Source: Candidatus Kapaibacterium sp. (GTDB taxonomy: Bacteria; Bacteroidota; Ignavibacteria; Kapaibacteriales; UBA961). Taken from it: a DNA stretch of 6,817 nucleotides. The stretch is from contig JALRFC010000096.1 in assembly GCA_023253875.1 (NCBI GenBank), forward strand, positions 1 through 6,817, read 5' to 3'. The number at the start of each line of letters is the position of its first letter. Positions within the stretch are counted from its first letter, which is position 1. The notes under the pieces were generated by a model that worked only from the letters and a program-made list of their open reading frames with translations, was not told the DNA's origin and did no database searches. Shown here piece after piece: positions 5,875 to 6,817 of this stretch. Position numbers and translations under genes: made by a program.

Positions 5875-6817
5875 GATGGGGTTCTTTTTTAATAGAAACC
5901 CTAAAACAGGCGGGGTGATGAATGTGGTAAACATGATCACCACTACAATCACTGAGAATTCAGCAGCATCTACGACTCCAAGCGCTCTTCCAACAGAAGC
6001 AAAGATCAATCCCACTTCACCTCTAGGAACCATTCCCCAACCAATAATCCATTTATTGACTCCCTTTCCTGCAATCATTCCGGATGCAAGCTTGCCTATA
6101 ATGGCAATCAAAGAAAGAACCAATGCAGTCAATACTGTACTTGGTTGCATGAAGACGGAAAAATCAACTGCCAAACCTGTCATGACAAAGAAAATTGGAG
6201 ATAAAAATTGTCCAATAGGTTCCAAAATATGTTCAATATGCTTTTCATTCTGTTCCTCGGCAATCAATGTCACTTTTTCTTGAACCATAGGATCCGCACT
6301 TGTAACAGCCTCTTTGAATTCTGATACATACTGTGGTTCATCAAAATGTACAAAATGGATGGAGTCAAGCATCAAACCAGCAGTGAATGCACCAACAATC
6401 GGAGCAAGTCCTATTACATGTGCGATATATGCAAAAAGAAATCCCACAATAAGGGCAAAAGCCAATTTCATCCCTGATCCAGGATTGAGTGTAGACAACC
6501 ACTTACTCAATGGTTTTGCAATCATTCCACCCAATATGGTTCCGCCCGCCAATAAGAGAATTGATAAAGCAATTGTTTGAAATACACTAACTACTGAAAT
6601 TGTCCCTGTTTGGACAATAGCACTCACGATTGCAAGCAAAACCAAACCCATTACATCATCGATTACTGCAGCCCCAAGGACAATACGGGATTCTTTGGAT
6701 GAAAGAATCGAAAAATCTTTGAAGACTCTCGCAGTGATACCAACTGAAGTTGCCGATAATGTTGCACCAAGAAATAGATATGCATTATCACTCAAACCAG
6801 GCATCAAAAGCGGACCG
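5869..6817 (-). CDS. CPA2-family cation/proton antiporter (partial, N-terminus off the right edge)
   Basis: A multi-pass inner-membrane Na+(or K+)/H+ exchanger of the CPA2/Kef/NapA type. The frame is open to the right edge, so the gene continues upstream; the TTG at 6805-6807 and ATG at 6802-6804 are internal. Family transport members usually have about 100 more residues at the N-terminus. Visible hallmarks are the crossover helix motif ATSVGITARV (about 6720-6750), the paired ion-binding aspartates in AAVIDDVMGL (codons at 6655-6660), the AHVIGLAPIVGAFTAGL helix, PIFFVMTGLAVDF, and the conserved basic residue in GMVPRGEVGLIFA. About seven or eight membrane helices are present. It ends soon after the last helix (LKKNPIS), with no RCK/TrkA-N domain, which argues against a KefB/C-type gated potassium channel-exchanger. 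An acidic, histidine-containing loop of roughly 50 residues (about 6223-6363) is longer than usual. It is convergent with the small gene, and the ends overlap by 6 bp. Family is firm; ion choice is open. Confidence 0.9.
   Translation of the reverse strand, partial: GPLLMPGLSDNAYLFLGATLSATSVGITARVFKDFSILSSKESRIVLGAAVIDDVMGLVLLAIVSAIVQTGTISVVSVFQTIALSILLLAGGTILGGMIAKPLSKWLSTLNPGSGMKLAFALIVGFLFAYIAHVIGLAPIVGAFTAGLMLDSIHFVHFDEPQYVSEFKEAVTSADPMVQEKVTLIAEEQNEKHIEHILEPIGQFLSPIFFVMTGLAVDFSVFMQPSTVLTALVLSLIAIIGKLASGMIAGKGVNKWIIGWGMVPRGEVGLIFASVGRALGVVDAAEFSVIVVVIMFTTFITPPVLGFLLKKNPIS

Noticed and set aside
5879..5901. Hairpin GGGTTCT / AGAAACCC near the convergent gene ends
   Set aside because: The stem is about 7 bp with a bulge and codes for the antiporter C-terminus. 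Neither strand has a T-run after it, so it does not fit an intrinsic terminator.
5801..6283. Plus-strand frame of 160 codons opposite the antiporter
   Set aside because: It is antisense to conserved transporter helices, has an odd Thr/Ile/Pro-rich composition, and overlaps the end of the small gene in another frame.

Overview
The window looks like an ordinary chromosomal stretch from a Bacteroidota/Chlorobiota-type (FCB group) bacterium. By eye it is AT-rich and densely packed, with short intergenic gaps and weak or absent Shine-Dalgarno sequences. Two sites match the Bacteroidota promoter pattern (TTTG, a spacer of about 19 nt, then TAnnTTTG). One secreted protein carries a C-terminal region resembling a type IX secretion (T9SS) sorting domain. 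Placement below phylum level is not possible from this sequence alone.

Layout. (1) Positions 1-159 hold the 3' end of an unrecognised plus-strand gene whose tail overlaps the next gene by 22 bp. (2) Positions 138-2879 form a minus-strand two-gene operon. Its first gene is a single-pass MCE/MlaD-family lipid-transport protein. Its second gene, 27 bp downstream, is a soluble TPR-coiled-coil-class III adenylate cyclase that has all the catalytic residues and the adenine-specifying Lys/Asp pair. (3) Positions 2880-3052 are a divergent control region with one Bacteroidota-type promoter facing each way. (4) Positions 3053-5874 are a plus-strand cluster: a secreted T9SS-like protein, an exported aminopeptidase P of the M24B family that overlaps it by 4 nt (ATGA), and a small helical protein of unknown function. 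The gap before the small gene carries a 19-codon ORF and two interleaved inverted repeats, one of which covers the small gene's start codon. (5) Positions 5869-6817 hold the C-terminal part of a CPA2-type cation/proton antiporter on the minus strand. It is convergent with the small gene, their ends overlap, and its N-terminus lies beyond the right edge.

How the genes may work together. The minus-strand pair would co-express an envelope lipid-trafficking component with a cytoplasmic cAMP-producing enzyme. The plus-strand pair would co-express two exported proteins, one of them a peptidase for Xaa-Pro peptide ends. These links are inferred from gene order only. I found no mobile element, CRISPR array, rRNA, tRNA or defence system, and no clear case for a wholly new system. 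The most unusual points are the MCE-cyclase pairing and the structured mini-ORF leader before the unknown gene.
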